Assembly (NCBI GenBank): GCA_001310715.1
Contig: BAXV01000065.1
Coordinates: 1 to 20,450, forward strand
Length of the DNA stretch: 20,450 bases
Reading direction: 5' to 3'
Source of the DNA: Pseudovibrio sp. JCM 19062
GTDB lineage: Bacteria > Pseudomonadota > Alphaproteobacteria > Rhizobiales > Stappiaceae
Made by a program: the position numbers and the translations under genes. The notes below the pieces were generated by a model. That model had not been told where the DNA came from and did no database searches. It was given only the letters and a program-made list of their open reading frames with translations. How positions within the stretch are numbered: the first letter of the stretch is position 1; each line of letters begins with the position of its first letter. Shown one piece after another: positions 9,650 to 18,384 of the stretch.

Positions 9650-9988
9650 CTACAACGTCGGCACCCACTCCATCGCCCAGTCACCAAGTGGCTCCAACCT
9701 CACGTATAATTCCCGTCCAGTCTGCGTCAGTGCGTAGCCCTCGGGCACCTTTTCAACCAGTCCAACACTGCGAAGTTCCTTGAGGCGGGTGTTCAAGACG
9801 CTCGGTGAGGCAGACCCGCAATGGGCTTGCAGATCCCGAAAGTTGCGCGGCCCTTCATTCAGGCTCCAGAGTATACCCATCGCCCAACGCCTGCTGAGCA
9901 AATCAAACAGAACCATGATTGGCTGACCTGTTTGCGAACCACGCACAGGCTTCCCCGGCTTTGGGATGGGACGATTATCTTCTTCCAC
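9650..9988 (-). CDS. HxlR-family transcriptional regulator
   Basis: Complete 112-residue winged-helix protein. The HxlR core is clear: MVLFDLLSRRWAMGILWSLNEGPRNFRDLQ, then SPSVLNTRLKELRSVGLVEKVPEGYALTQTGREL and the terminal LGDWAMEW. HxlR proteins bind DNA as dimers and often control the divergent neighbouring gene, in response to aldehydes, quinones or other small molecules. Start is the GTG at 9988, with AAGGA about 9 nt upstream; the nearby ATG is out of frame and closes at once. It is transcribed divergently from the EamA exporter, with a 77-nt shared promoter region that contains GCTTC/GAAGC repeats. No cysteine is present in the DNA-binding core, so a thiol sensor as in HypR or YodB is unlikely. 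Confidence 0.92.
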   Translation of the reverse strand: MEEDNRPIPKPGKPVRGSQTGQPIMVLFDLLSRRWAMGILWSLNEGPRNFRDLQAHCGSASPSVLNTRLKELRSVGLVEKVPEGYALTQTGRELYVRLEPLGDWAMEWVPTL

Positions 9989-10002
9989 TAAACATTTTCC
10001 TT

Positions 10003-10036
10003 GCTTCTAAAATCGAAGCGTTATATTTGCTTCGAA
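10003..10036. promoter_or_regulatory. candidate HxlR operator
   Basis: In the 77-nt space between the divergent hxlR and exporter genes, GCTTC (10003-10007), CGAAGC (10014-10019) and GCTTCGAA (10029-10036) form two overlapping inverted repeats. The spacing between half-sites is 6 and 9 nt. Position and symmetry suit a dimeric winged-helix regulator acting on both promoters. The sequence does not match a published HxlR consensus that I can name. Confidence 0.45.
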
Positions 10037-10065
10037 TATAGTAGCAAATTATCGGATTTTCAAAA

Positions 10066-10978
10066 ATGCGCAAGACATCCCTTATCCATACCTCGCTTTG
10101 GCTTATCCTCGCCGCCATATGGAGCTCGTCTTACGTCATCATTAAAGTCGGTGTAGAGACCATTGACCCTTCCATTTTGGTATTCGGGCGAATGCTGGTG
10201 GGCAGCATAATCATCTTCACAGCGATGAAGATGTGGGGCCATTCACTTTCGCACAACCCATCCGATTGGATTTCCTACGCTGTGACCGGACTGCTTGGCA
10301 GCGCCCTGCCCTTCCTGCTCATCACAGTTGGTGAACAGTCCGTCGACAGCGCTCTGACCTCGATCTTGATGGGAACATCCCCCATGGTGACACTGCTGCT
10401 GGCAGCATGGCTGATCCCCGAGGAAGCCCTCACACCCAGAACAATCATCGGCGTTGTGGGCGGTTTGGGCGGCGTTGCTATCCTCGTCGGCCCCAGCGCT
10501 CTGTCAGGGCTTGGCTCAGAGTTTACCGGACAAGGCGCGATCCTTGCCGCCACCGCATCCTATGCCGCATCAACCGTTTACATCAGAAAGGTCGTAAAAC
10601 GCCCGCCATTGGAAATGGCCGCAGCTCCATGCTCGTGGGAACAGTCTTTATCGGCTCTTACGCGCTCTTCATGGGCGCTGATTTCAGCACAATTGAGCCA
10701 ACCCTGTCGTCTCTCGGTCGATCGTCTATCTTGGCCTGTTCCCAACCGCTTGCGCCAACCTGATTTACTTCTACCTTGTGCCCCGCCTTGGTGCCAATAG
10801 ACTGTCTCAGGTCAACTTTGCAGTCCCTGTAGGCGGCGCAATTCTAGGTGTTCTGTTCCTTGAAGAAGTGATGACATCCCAGCGCTTCATCGCACTACTC
10901 GTGATCATTGGTTCGGTGTACGTCGGCACAAGCAAAGGCAAAATCTCACTGAAGAAACAATCCCGCAAAACCGCATAG
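10066..10978 (+). CDS. EamA-type DMT-superfamily exporter, two frame breaks
   Basis: About 304 residues after correction, the usual size for a ten-helix EamA (RhaT/YdcZ-like) transporter of the inner membrane. The two EamA repeats are visible: LWLILAAIWSSSYVIIKVGV with LVFGRMLVGS and SILMGTSPMVTLLLAAWLIPEE in the first half, and LIYFYLVPRLGANRLSQVNFAVPVGGAILGVLFLEEV in the second. Frame breaks near 10624 (after LEMAA) and near 10717 (after LSSLG) are each repaired by one added base. Such proteins export metabolites or drugs; the substrate is unknown. Divergent from hxlR, so probably the target of that regulator. Confidence 0.88.
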
Positions 10979-11122
10979 GTTTCTTTCCGATACTCAGCCT
11001 CTCAAGGTCTAGCAGATCTTTGCCTTCTCCCCTTGAGCAAATGGCTGGTATGCCGTGCATAGTCCGAAGTTCTAGCGAGAGATCATGGATGACCGCACAA
11101 GCGCATAAGGTTACAGTTCCCC

Positions 11123-12232
11123 CTACCGCACCACAGTAATCCTCTGCGCTGCTCGGGTCACAGCTGTGTACAGCCAACGTGTCTTGTGCTCGCGGAAAGC
11201 CCAGCTTTCGTCAAACAGCACCACATCATCCCATTGAGAACCCTGGGATTTATGCACGGTCAGCGCATAGCCGTAGTCAAATTCGTCGGCGCGGCGGCGG
11301 ATGGCGTATGGCAGCTGTTCGCTACCTTCCTCAAACATAGCAGGCAGCACCTTCACCTTGACGGCTTTCTTGGTGAGGTCATCCTCTGACGTTACATCAA
11401 AGCGCAGTGTGTTGCCGCGTGGCGGACGTAGGCGGGAAACCTCCCACAAACCACCATTCAGCAAGCCCTTGGTTTTGTCATTGCGCAAGCACACCAGCTT
11501 GTCACCAACCGATGGCATCTGCGTCGTGATTCCCTTGAGGTCCCGGATTCGGCCATTATAGAGTCGGCGCGTCTTGTTGGTCCCCACCAGCACCTGATCA
11601 GAGGCAAGGATACGCTCCTTGTCGATGTCCCGGCGCGAAATCACGGAGCTGTCTCCATACTGGCCAAAGTCCAGCTCTTGCCCATCGCGAATATCCATGG
11701 ACATGCGCACGATCGGGTTGTCCTTCGCCTGCCGGTGAACCTCGGTCAACATAATATCCGGCTCAGCCTTCGTGAAATAACCACCACCGCGCACAGGCGG
11801 CAACTGTGCAGGATCACCCAGCACAAGAACCTTTTTGCCGAACGAGAGCAGATCGCGGCCCAGCTCTTCATCCACCATGGAGCATTCATCAATGATGATC
11901 AGATCAACCTTTGCCGCAGGGCTGTCGCGGTTGATTGCAAACTGTGGGCTTTCATCCTCATCGTCATCGTCCTTCTTCGTCCCCTTCGGGCGATAGATCA
12001 ACGAGTGGATGGTGGAAGCATCCTCACAGCCCTTTTGGCGCAAAACATGGGCGGCCTTACCGGTGAAAGCACCAAAGGCAACCTCACCATCAAGCCCTTC
12101 AGCCAGATGACGCGCCAGAGTGGTCTTGCCGGTACCGGCGTAGCCGAACAAGCGAAACACCTGCGGCCCGTGAGAGCGTGCCCAGCGCGCCACTTCAGTA
12201 AGTGCATCATCTTGTTGCGGAGACCAATCCAT
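11123..12232 (-). CDS. RecD-like ATP-dependent DNA helicase (AAA/UvrD-C type)
   Basis: Complete 369-residue SF1B helicase. Motif I (Walker A) is GYAGTGKTT at residues 30-38 with Lys36; motif II is IIIDECSMVDE; motif III is VLGDPAQLPPV. Motif V/VI lie in the UvrD-like C-terminal part: ALTVHKSQGSQWDDVVLFDES and LYTAVTRAAQRITVVR. It is a short RecD2-type enzyme without the long N-terminal region of RecD or RecD2, as found in many phage (Dda-like) and alphaproteobacterial genomes. An acidic insert (KKDDDDEDE) lies between motifs Ia and II. The frame is intact. Expected role is 5'-3' DNA unwinding in repair or replication restart. A second copy of its 3' end sits at 9378-9605. Confidence 0.92.
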   Translation of the reverse strand: MDWSPQQDDALTEVARWARSHGPQVFRLFGYAGTGKTTLARHLAEGLDGEVAFGAFTGKAAHVLRQKGCEDASTIHSLIYRPKGTKKDDDDEDESPQFAINRDSPAAKVDLIIIDECSMVDEELGRDLLSFGKKVLVLGDPAQLPPVRGGGYFTKAEPDIMLTEVHRQAKDNPIVRMSMDIRDGQELDFGQYGDSSVISRRDIDKERILASDQVLVGTNKTRRLYNGRIRDLKGITTQMPSVGDKLVCLRNDKTKGLLNGGLWEVSRLRPPRGNTLRFDVTSEDDLTKKAVKVKVLPAMFEEGSEQLPYAIRRRADEFDYGYALTVHKSQGSQWDDVVLFDESWAFREHKTRWLYTAVTRAAQRITVVR

Positions 12233-12409
12233 TCCAGACCACCTGTAATAACTTCTCAGAGGAACTTGAGTAATAAACGAAGCTGACCTGAAACGCCCCC
12301 GTTTTCTTTAAAAGGTCAACAGGACACTCCAAATTGAATTTGTAAAACTTACGTGGAGTTCAGGCACTGTCGCTAGAGTTGCGCCAGCTAATCAATTTCG
12401 GAGCACCTC

Positions 12410-13784
12410 ATGCCACTGTGGAAGAAAAGTGCCAGCAAAAGTCCTGACGTTTACACCACGACCCGCGCGGTGGAAGGACTCGCCAAGGAACACATCCCAG
12501 AAACCGGAATGAGCCCGGAAGAAGCCTACAACCTTGTTCGGGATGAACTTTATCTGGATGGCAACGCCCGCCAGAACCTTGCAACATTCTGCACCACATG
12601 GGTGGAAGACGAAGTCCACACACTCATGGCCGATTGCATCGATAAAAACATGATCGATAAGGATGAATATCCGCAAACGGCGGAAATTGAAGCCCGCTGC
12701 GTGCACATGATCGCCAGCCTCTGGAACTCGCCGGAAGCAGAAGACACCATCGGCTGTTCCACCACCGGTTCATCAGAAGCAGCCATGCTGGGTGGCCTTG
12801 CCCTGAAATGGGCATGGAGAGATCGCCAGAAGAAGGCAGGCAAACCTCACGATAAACCCAATATTGTCTGCGGCCCCGTCCAGGTGTGCTGGCACAAGTT
12901 TGCCAAGTACTTCGACGTGGAACTACGCCAGATCCCGCTCACCGAGGGCTCGCTCCACATGCGGCCCGAGCAGCTGAAAGACTACGTGGATGAAAACACA
13001 ATCTGTGTTGTCCCTACCCTTGGCGTCACGTTCACTGGTGTGTACGAGCCAGTGCAGGAAATCTGCGCGGAGCTGGACAAAATCCAAATCGAAACCGGTC
13101 TGGATATCCCCGTCCATGTGGATGCAGCATCCGGTGGCTTCGTTGCTCCCTTCCTGCACCCCGAGTTGGTGTGGGATTTCCGCCTTGACCGTGTAAAATC
13201 CATCAACGCCTCCGGCCACAAGTTCGGACTCGCCCCTCTGGGGGTTGGCTGGGTAATCTGGCGCGATAAGAAAGAGCTGCCTGCTGATCTGGTCTTCAAT
13301 GTTGACTATCTGGGCGGCAACATGCCCACATTTGCCCTCAACTTCTCTCGCCCCGGCGGCCAGATCATCATCCAGTACTACAATTTCATGAGATTGGGTT
13401 ACGTTGGCTACAGGGCCATTCAGTCAGCCTGCGCAGAAAACGCGCAGTATCTGGCCAAGAAACTCTCAGAACTGCCAGAACTGGAGGTCCTTTACGATGG
13501 CAAAGGGCCCTGCCCTGCGTGTGCTACCGTCTGAAAGAACCGAAGAAAGCCCACTACACGCTCTACGATTTGTCAGAGCGTGTGCGCATGAGCGGATGGC
13601 AAATCGCCTCCTATCCGCTGCCCGCAGATATGCAGGATACCGTGGTCCAGCGCATCATGGTGCGCCACGCGTCTCCCACGATTCGGTGGAGCAGCTCTAT
13701 CTGGATATCCGCAAGGCATTGAACTATCTGGACAAAAACAACATCAAATGGTCAGAAGCTGGCCCAAGCTTCTCTCACGGGTAA
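12410..13784 (+). CDS. gadB: glutamate decarboxylase, two frame breaks
   Basis: About 458 residues after correction, as in GadA/GadB. It converts L-glutamate to GABA and CO2, consuming a proton, and serves acid tolerance or GABA metabolism in the cytoplasm. The group II PLP-decarboxylase elements are present: the [19 protein letters not shown] glutamate/phosphate-binding stretch, [15 protein letters not shown], and the PLP lysine in [17 protein letters not shown]. The C-terminus [10 protein letters not shown] resembles the pH-responsive tail of GadB, including a penultimate His. Breaks near 13505-13510 (after YDGKG) and near 13667-13670 (after VRH) are each repaired by one added base. GGAG lies 8-9 nt before the ATG. 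No gadC antiporter gene is in the window. Confidence 0.93.
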
Positions 13785-13803
13785 AGCACACCGTGAGAGA
13801 AGC
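13768..13803. terminator. bidirectional hairpin between convergent gadB and kinase genes
   Basis: GCTTCTCTCACGG (13768-13780) and CCGTGAGAGAAGC (13791-13803) are a perfect 13-bp inverted repeat with a 10-nt loop. The gadB stop codon (13782-13784) lies in the loop and the kinase stop is 10 nt to the right, so the hairpin serves both convergent transcripts. The U-tracts on either side are weak. Confidence 0.7.
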
Positions 13804-13813
13804 GATTTAAGAG

Positions 13814-14773
13814 CTAGGCCAGCTGTTCAAGCAGCTGCGCCAGATACTCCGGCTCATCAAGGTGGTTGTCCACCATCAGCTCAAACTCTTTATAGGTCGT
13901 CACATACTGGACAGCGCCGATCAGTTCCCGCGTCTCGCTTTCACGAGAAGCCAGCGGATGAGGCGACCCCTTCAGCCCACCAAAGTAAGCCTCAACAAAA
14001 GCTTCCCCGAGAGACTTGTCGATCTCGCAGAGGAACGGATAGACACCAACCACATCATAGACCGGCAAATCCCAGCGGCATTCATCCCAATCCAGAAGGC
14101 CAACCAACTCGCCAGTGCTTTTGTTGATCAGCGTGTTCCCCGGTCCAAAATCACCATGGATCAGGTGCCTGGTCTCATTCAGACTACCAAGCCTCCCCAG
14201 CACATCATCCAGAGCCCTGTCCACATCCGCCCAATAAGCGGCGCTCAGGTACTTTGGATCAATACTCTTGGAGGCTTCCAGCTCGGAGAGCGCAGCCAGC
14301 AGGTCTTTCCCTGATTTCAGTGTCTGCTTACTCACACCCGGACGCTCGTTCTCCGCAAACCGAAACACATCCCGCCCCTCCCAAAGCTTGATGTGCACGT
14401 TTGCCAAGGCCTGACCCGCTTGCCTACAGGTCTCAACCTTATCCAGCGCAGGTGTTTCACCTTCAATCAACTCAAAGAGAGAGTAATGCGCGCCCTCCAC
14501 TTCGGTAACGCGCTCCTGATTAACACCATAAAGCGCCTTCGGGACCGCGTAGCCAACCATATCCTGAAGCAAATCCAGACACTTGAATTCGGAAAGGATC
14601 TGCGCCTCGGTTTTGTTCGGGTTGTGACGACGAAGCACAACAGGCTCCTCACCTTCCAATTCTCCGAACCAGGTCTCATTGGCATGGCCTTCTCCAAAAG
14701 AGGACCACTTGGTATCTTCCGGCAAGGCAAAAGCTTCATCAAGGAGCTTGATTTCCTGCTTATTCATTTGCAT
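13814..14773 (-). CDS. APH-family phosphotransferase
   Basis: Complete protein of 319 residues (317 if the second ATG at 14767 is used, which has better spacing to a G-rich ribosome binding site). The aminoglycoside-phosphotransferase fold is indicated by ETWFGELEGEEPVVLRRHN (the ATP-binding beta strand with its lysine-equivalent), the catalytic loop HLIHGDFGPGNTLINK, and the metal-binding LLDWDECRWDLPVYDV. Related kinases act on homoserine, choline, fructosamines or antibiotics. The start overlaps the end of the peptidase gene by 14 nt, so the two are translationally coupled; this favours a metabolic small-molecule kinase rather than a resistance gene. The substrate is unknown. Confidence 0.85.
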   Translation of the reverse strand: MQMNKQEIKLLDEAFALPEDTKWSSFGEGHANETWFGELEGEEPVVLRRHNPNKTEAQILSEFKCLDLLQDMVGYAVPKALYGVNQERVTEVEGAHYSLFELIEGETPALDKVETCRQAGQALANVHIKLWEGRDVFRFAENERPGVSKQTLKSGKDLLAALSELEASKSIDPKYLSAAYWADVDRALDDVLGRLGSLNETRHLIHGDFGPGNTLINKSTGELVGLLDWDECRWDLPVYDVVGVYPFLCEIDKSLGEAFVEAYFGGLKGSPHPLASRESETRELIGAVQYVTTYKEFELMVDNHLDEPEYLAQLLEQLA

Positions 14774-15802
14774 CCCCCATTAAATCGCCAAACTCTCCCA
14801 ATGCATAACGGGCATTGCCATCGCGACCCGTCACGCGTTCCGCATTCAACATTGAATTGACAATGGCTTCTTCTGTAGCTTCCGCAGCCGCTCTGAACAC
14901 CCGGTCAATTCGCCGCTCATCCACTTGTTCCACCGAATGAGTGCGTTTTCTGCTCTTTGTGTCGACAGGGTCTGCGGTTGTGAATGCCAAAGCTATATCG
15001 CCACTTCCGTGACCAAGAAATGAACCAGTTCGTACAAGTCCTACAGATGTTCGACTGGCAACCCGCTTCAGTTGCCGTTCGCTCAGCGGCAGATCACAGC
15101 CGATTATCATAATAATCGAGCCCTTCTCAGGCCCGCTTTCATCACTAGAGAGGTGCTGTTCAATCTGCGGTCCGATATGTTGGCCACCCAGAACCAGATC
15201 AGGCAGGCGGCCCATGTTGGCAAGCACCAGCGCGCCACATGATAGACGCGCTTGCCAATCTTCACCTGACGAGAGGCACTGCCGATACCGCCCTTCAGCC
15301 CATAACAGGACATACCGCGCCCGGCACCAACGGCACCTTGCTCAAACTCTTCCGACACCGCACCAATTGCCTCCTCGGCATGATGCGGCCTCACCTTTAA
15401 AGCGCTGATCTTATTCAAGAAGGCGTCATTGCATTCAAACACCACCGGATTGATGGTTGCCTTCATCAAATCAATTTCCGGCGTTTGCTCAAGCGTATGT
15501 CGGATCAATCCTTCACTTACCGCACCAACACTCAGGGTATTGGTCAGGAGGATCGGCGTTTCCAGCTCGCCCAGTTCCTCCACCTGCACCAACCCGATGC
15601 TTTTGCCAAACCCGTTAAACACATGGGAGGCAGCACGGGTTCTCACCTCAAACGCATTCTCGTCGCGCGTGGTGATTGCAGTAACGCCAGTCTGGCAGTC
15701 TCCATCGGCAAGCGTCACATGCCCAACCTTGACACCCGGAACATCACAGATTGTGTTCCGCTGCCCTTTTGGCAAAGACCCGATACTGATTTCCTGAAAC
15801 AT
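14760..15802 (-). CDS. P1-family (DmpA-type) aminopeptidase, one frame break
   Basis: About 347 residues after correction. DmpA-type enzymes are Ntn-hydrolases that self-cleave between Gly and Ser and then release N-terminal D- or L-residues or beta-amino acids. Visible elements are NTICDVPGVKVGHVTL, GVTAI near the start, LTNTLSVGAVSEGLI, GMSCYGLKGGIGSASRQV, and the cleavage region EKGSIIMIIGCDLPL. The expected nucleophile is the Ser of that GSII motif, about residue 229. The frame changes near 15234-15236, after KRVYHV, where one added G restores GALVLANMGRLPDLVLG. The start at 15802 (MFQEISIG) has a GAGG-like site upstream; an upstream in-frame extension to 15886 is Cys-rich and unlike the family. 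It overlaps the APH-type kinase gene. Confidence 0.88.
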
Positions 15803-16155
15803 TCCAACCTCTGGCACAAACTCTATTCCACACAGGGGACACCATTGTGATTTTGCAGCCAGCATGCAAACAACATCACCAGCCAATCAAGTGGTCTCTC
15901 CTCTTAAATCCCTAATATTTTCAATAAGGTCGACAGATATAAACGTAGGCGGATAATTTCAAATTGCCATAAAATATAGGAAGGTGCTGAGCCAACAAAA
16001 TATCATTCCATTCCAAGCATCCGAATCTTCCAGCATCATAACAACAGCTCCAAGCACTGGAAACTGACGCAGCTGCCCCAAAGTGACGCATGCTGTATGA
16101 GGCATCTGAAAGGCGGATACGAGGAGCCCCTCGTTAAGGAAGGCGACGAGCGCCC
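15803..16155. other. intergenic leader, no gene seen
   Basis: About 350 nt lie between the GntR regulator stop and the peptidase start on the same strand. The centre (15900-16060) is AT-rich and I see no reading frame or strong dyad. It probably carries the peptidase-kinase promoter, and possibly an operator for the regulator. Confidence 0.4.
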
Positions 16156-16847
16156 CTATTTGAACTGATCACCAAAGAAGCCGATATGGTTGCGCATTTC
16201 GCGGCGCGCCGCTTCCGCGTCCCGCGCTTTGATCGCATCCCGAATGGCCTTGTGCTCTTCAATGCCATGCCGGTGAGCAAACTCAGGCAAAAGCGGATAC
16301 AGCCCTTTGCTCATGTTCATCCCCACGAGGATCTGCGGTTTCATGAGGTCATAAACAGCCGCCGCATAGTCATTATTGGCCGCACGGATCACAGCACAGT
16401 GGAACCGCATGTCACCGTCAACCGTGCTGACGGAATCCAGCCCGTCACGGTGGATCTGCGCAAGCGCCGCATCCAGCTCCGCCATCTCCTCATCCGTCCA
16501 GCGTTCCGCAGCAAGGGCCGCCATCTCGCCCTCAAAGACCATGCGTGTTTCCTGACATTGAATAACATCGCCAATGCCAGAGATCGCAAACTTGCCCAGC
16601 GTGGGAGCAAACGGGGTTGGGGTGACGTGCTCTTTAATGACAAAGCTACCAGAGCCGCGCACAGTCTTGATGTAGCCCTCTTTTCGCAAGCGCTCCATGC
16701 ACCGCGCACAACAGGACGCGAAACACCATACCGCTCACAAAGCGCACTTTCAGTGGGAAGCTTTAACCCTTCCGGGAATTCACCGGAATCGACAGCTTCT
16801 TTCATCTTGCCGTAAACCGCATTCGAGAGGTTTGCTGGACGGGCCAC
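16156..16847 (-). CDS. GntR-family regulator of the FadR/FCD type, one frame break
   Basis: About 230 residues after correction. The N-terminal winged helix reads LSNAVYGKMKEAVDSGEF, LPTESALCERYGVSRPVVR and then AMERLRKEGYIKTVRGSGSFV. The C-terminal FCD ligand-binding domain shows ETRMVFEGEMAALAAERWT, DGDMRFHCAVIRAANN and the HGIEEHKAIRDAIKARD helix, with the Asp/His residues that usually bind a metal. FCD regulators respond to carboxylic acids and similar metabolites. The frame changes near 16698-16700, inside the HTH-wing junction; one added base repairs it. Start is the GTG at 16847 with GGAG about 8-10 nt upstream. It is in line with the peptidase-kinase pair, 353 nt upstream, and may control it. 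Confidence 0.88.
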
Positions 16848-17119
16848 CGCTCACACTCCAATTTTTTTTCTTGTTTTTCTCAGCTGTTTGCAGCCAGTTG
16901 GATACTATTGACTTACAACACCCACCCTAACCTAACAAGCTTGCCACCCTAAACCAAAACCGGTCTGAGCCCACAACATCACTCAATAAATTTCATAATT
17001 AAAATCAAATAGATAAACCAAACCCAAACAAACTCACATAAGCAAACAACCATGTCCTTTTACGCAACTGCGACATTATGTAGTCTACTTATTTACAGGC
17101 CTCCCAACTAATATTTCAG
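16848..17119. other. AT-rich intergenic stretch
   Basis: No gene is visible here. It separates the minus-strand GntR gene from plus-strand genes, so it must contain two divergent promoters. There are several A/C-rich runs on the plus strand (about 16920-17050) but no clear dyad I would call an operator. Confidence 0.35.
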
Positions 17120-17140
17120 GTAGAGATTCAAAGTCTCTAC
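17120..17140 (+). promoter_or_regulatory. leader hairpin before the small membrane protein
   Basis: GTAGAGA (17120-17126) and TCTCTAC (17134-17140) are perfectly complementary with a 7-nt loop that can close further. The stem ends 9 nt before the six-G Shine-Dalgarno run (17149-17154), so it could position or protect the ribosome binding site of the small gene at 17161. Confidence 0.45.
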
Positions 17141-17160
17141 AAGGTATAGGGGGGATTATT

Positions 17161-17274
17161 ATGTGCCGACTTCCTGTCAAAGCTATCCAATGTGCAGCAA
17201 CCGACTTTGGCGGTACTTTGGTCGTAACCAGCATTCTGGTAGGCATGCTTTATCTGATTTTCACTTTTACATAA
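17161..17274 (+). CDS. candidate 37-residue single-pass membrane protein
   Basis: The frame opens MCRLPVKAIQC and continues with a hydrophobic helix GTLVVTSILVGMLYLIFTFT up to the stop, so the C-terminal half would span the inner membrane. The support for translation is a very strong ribosome binding site (GGGGGG, six nt before the ATG) and a hairpin in the leader. Downstream, dyads at 17278-17304 (CTGCTCG/CGAGCAG) and 17317-17332 (GAGAGT/ACTCTC) could end the transcript. I do not recognise a family. The same size and layout are seen for small membrane proteins that modulate transporters or sensors, but no target can be named here. Confidence 0.5.
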   Translation: MCRLPVKAIQCAATDFGGTLVVTSILVGMLYLIFTFT

Positions 17275-17277
17275 TGC

Positions 17278-17332
17278 CTGCTCGTTTACAGCGCATACGA
17301 GCAGCTGCAACTGTTGGAGAGTAACAACTCTC
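17278..17332 (+). terminator. paired hairpins after the small membrane protein gene
   Basis: CTGCTCG (17278-17284) pairs with CGAGCAG (17298-17304), and GAGAGT (17317-17322) pairs with ACTCTC (17327-17332) around the loop AACA. They start 4 nt beyond the small gene's stop. There is no U-tract after either, so termination is possible but not shown. Confidence 0.35.
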
Positions 17333-17402
17333 TACTGGCGAATATCTGCAAGTTGAGGCACTCTTGGCGAATGCACTCAAGCAATCTGCAGATGACCGTT
17401 CA

Positions 17403-18344
17403 ATGATCGATGTTTTACAACTGAGCTTATGCGCCTGACGAAATCAACGAGCAGCTGAAAAACCGCTTCTCAGTCGCCCGCTATTGGGAGCTTCAGCAGA
17501 ATGACGCGCTTAAGGCCCGGGTTCTGCCAGATATTCGTATAGCCGCCACCAAGGGCGATTTCGGGCTCTCGGGCGAGGTGATGGCAGCCCTGCCAAACCT
17601 TGAGCTCATCGCCGTCTATGGGGTCGGCTACGACAAGATTGATCTGGCACAGGCGCGCAAGCGTAACATCATCATCACAACCACACCGGACGCTCTCACC
17701 GAAGCCGTCGCCGACCATGCCGTCGGCCTCGCACTGGCCTCGTCACGCCGGATTGCCGAGGGTGACCGCTTTATTCGCAACGGAGACTGGCTCACGCAAA
17801 AGCTCGGCATGGGGTACAGCCTGCGCGGCAAAACACTTGGCATCTTTGGCTACGGGCGCATTGGCAAAAAAACTGCGGAGATTCTGGGTGGCACATTTGG
17901 GATGAATGTCTTGTATTGTGACCACCATGCCAACCCCAATCAAGACAAGCAAAGCCGCGCCACACCTCTGGAGCTGGCCAAAGACTCAGATGTATTCCTC
18001 ATCGCAGCACCGGGCAGTCCTGAGACGGAAAACGCGATTGATCTTGAGGTCATGGAGCCTTGGGCCCCAACGGCTTACTCATCAACATCGCCCGTGGTTC
18101 ACTGGTCAACATACAGGACTTGATCACAGCCCTTGAAAGCAGAAAGCTTGGTGCTGCCGCGCTTGATGTCTTTCCCAATGAACCCAACGTGCCCGATCAG
18201 CTAATCAAATCCCCCTTCACAACCCTGACCCCACACATCGCTAGTGCCACATTCGAAACCAGACTGGAAATGGGACGCCAGATGATGCTCAGCATCGCAT
18301 TCTGGCAGGAAAAGAAAGAGGCCTACAACCAGCTCCAGTTCTGA
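17403..18344 (+). CDS. D-isomer specific 2-hydroxyacid dehydrogenase, two frame breaks
   Basis: About 314 residues after correction. Members reduce 2-keto acids such as glyoxylate, hydroxypyruvate or 2-ketogluconate with NAD(P)H. The NAD-binding motif is GIFGYGRIGKKTAE. The catalytic Arg, Glu and His appear in NIARGSLV, ALDVFPNEP and TPHIASATFETR. The N-terminal catalytic-domain part reads YAPDEINEQLKNRFSVARYWE, then LELIAVYGVGYDKIDL. The frame breaks near 17425, where two added C give LSPYAPDEI, and near 18059, where one added G gives MEALGPNGLLINIARG. I take the ATG at 17403 (MIDVLQLS) as start because this matches the usual N-terminus of the family. The substrate remains open. Confidence 0.87.
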
Positions 18345-18384
18345 CCCCACCAGAAACACTTCCAGCTTTAAGATGCCACTGCAA

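Noticed and set aside
17325..17436. Frame reading STGEYLQVEALLANALKQ upstream of the dehydrogenase
   Set aside because: Protein-like, but it has no start codon before MIDVLQLS, a stop lies at 17322-17324, and it overlaps hairpins; the ATG at 17403 in the same frame explains it as 5' leader.
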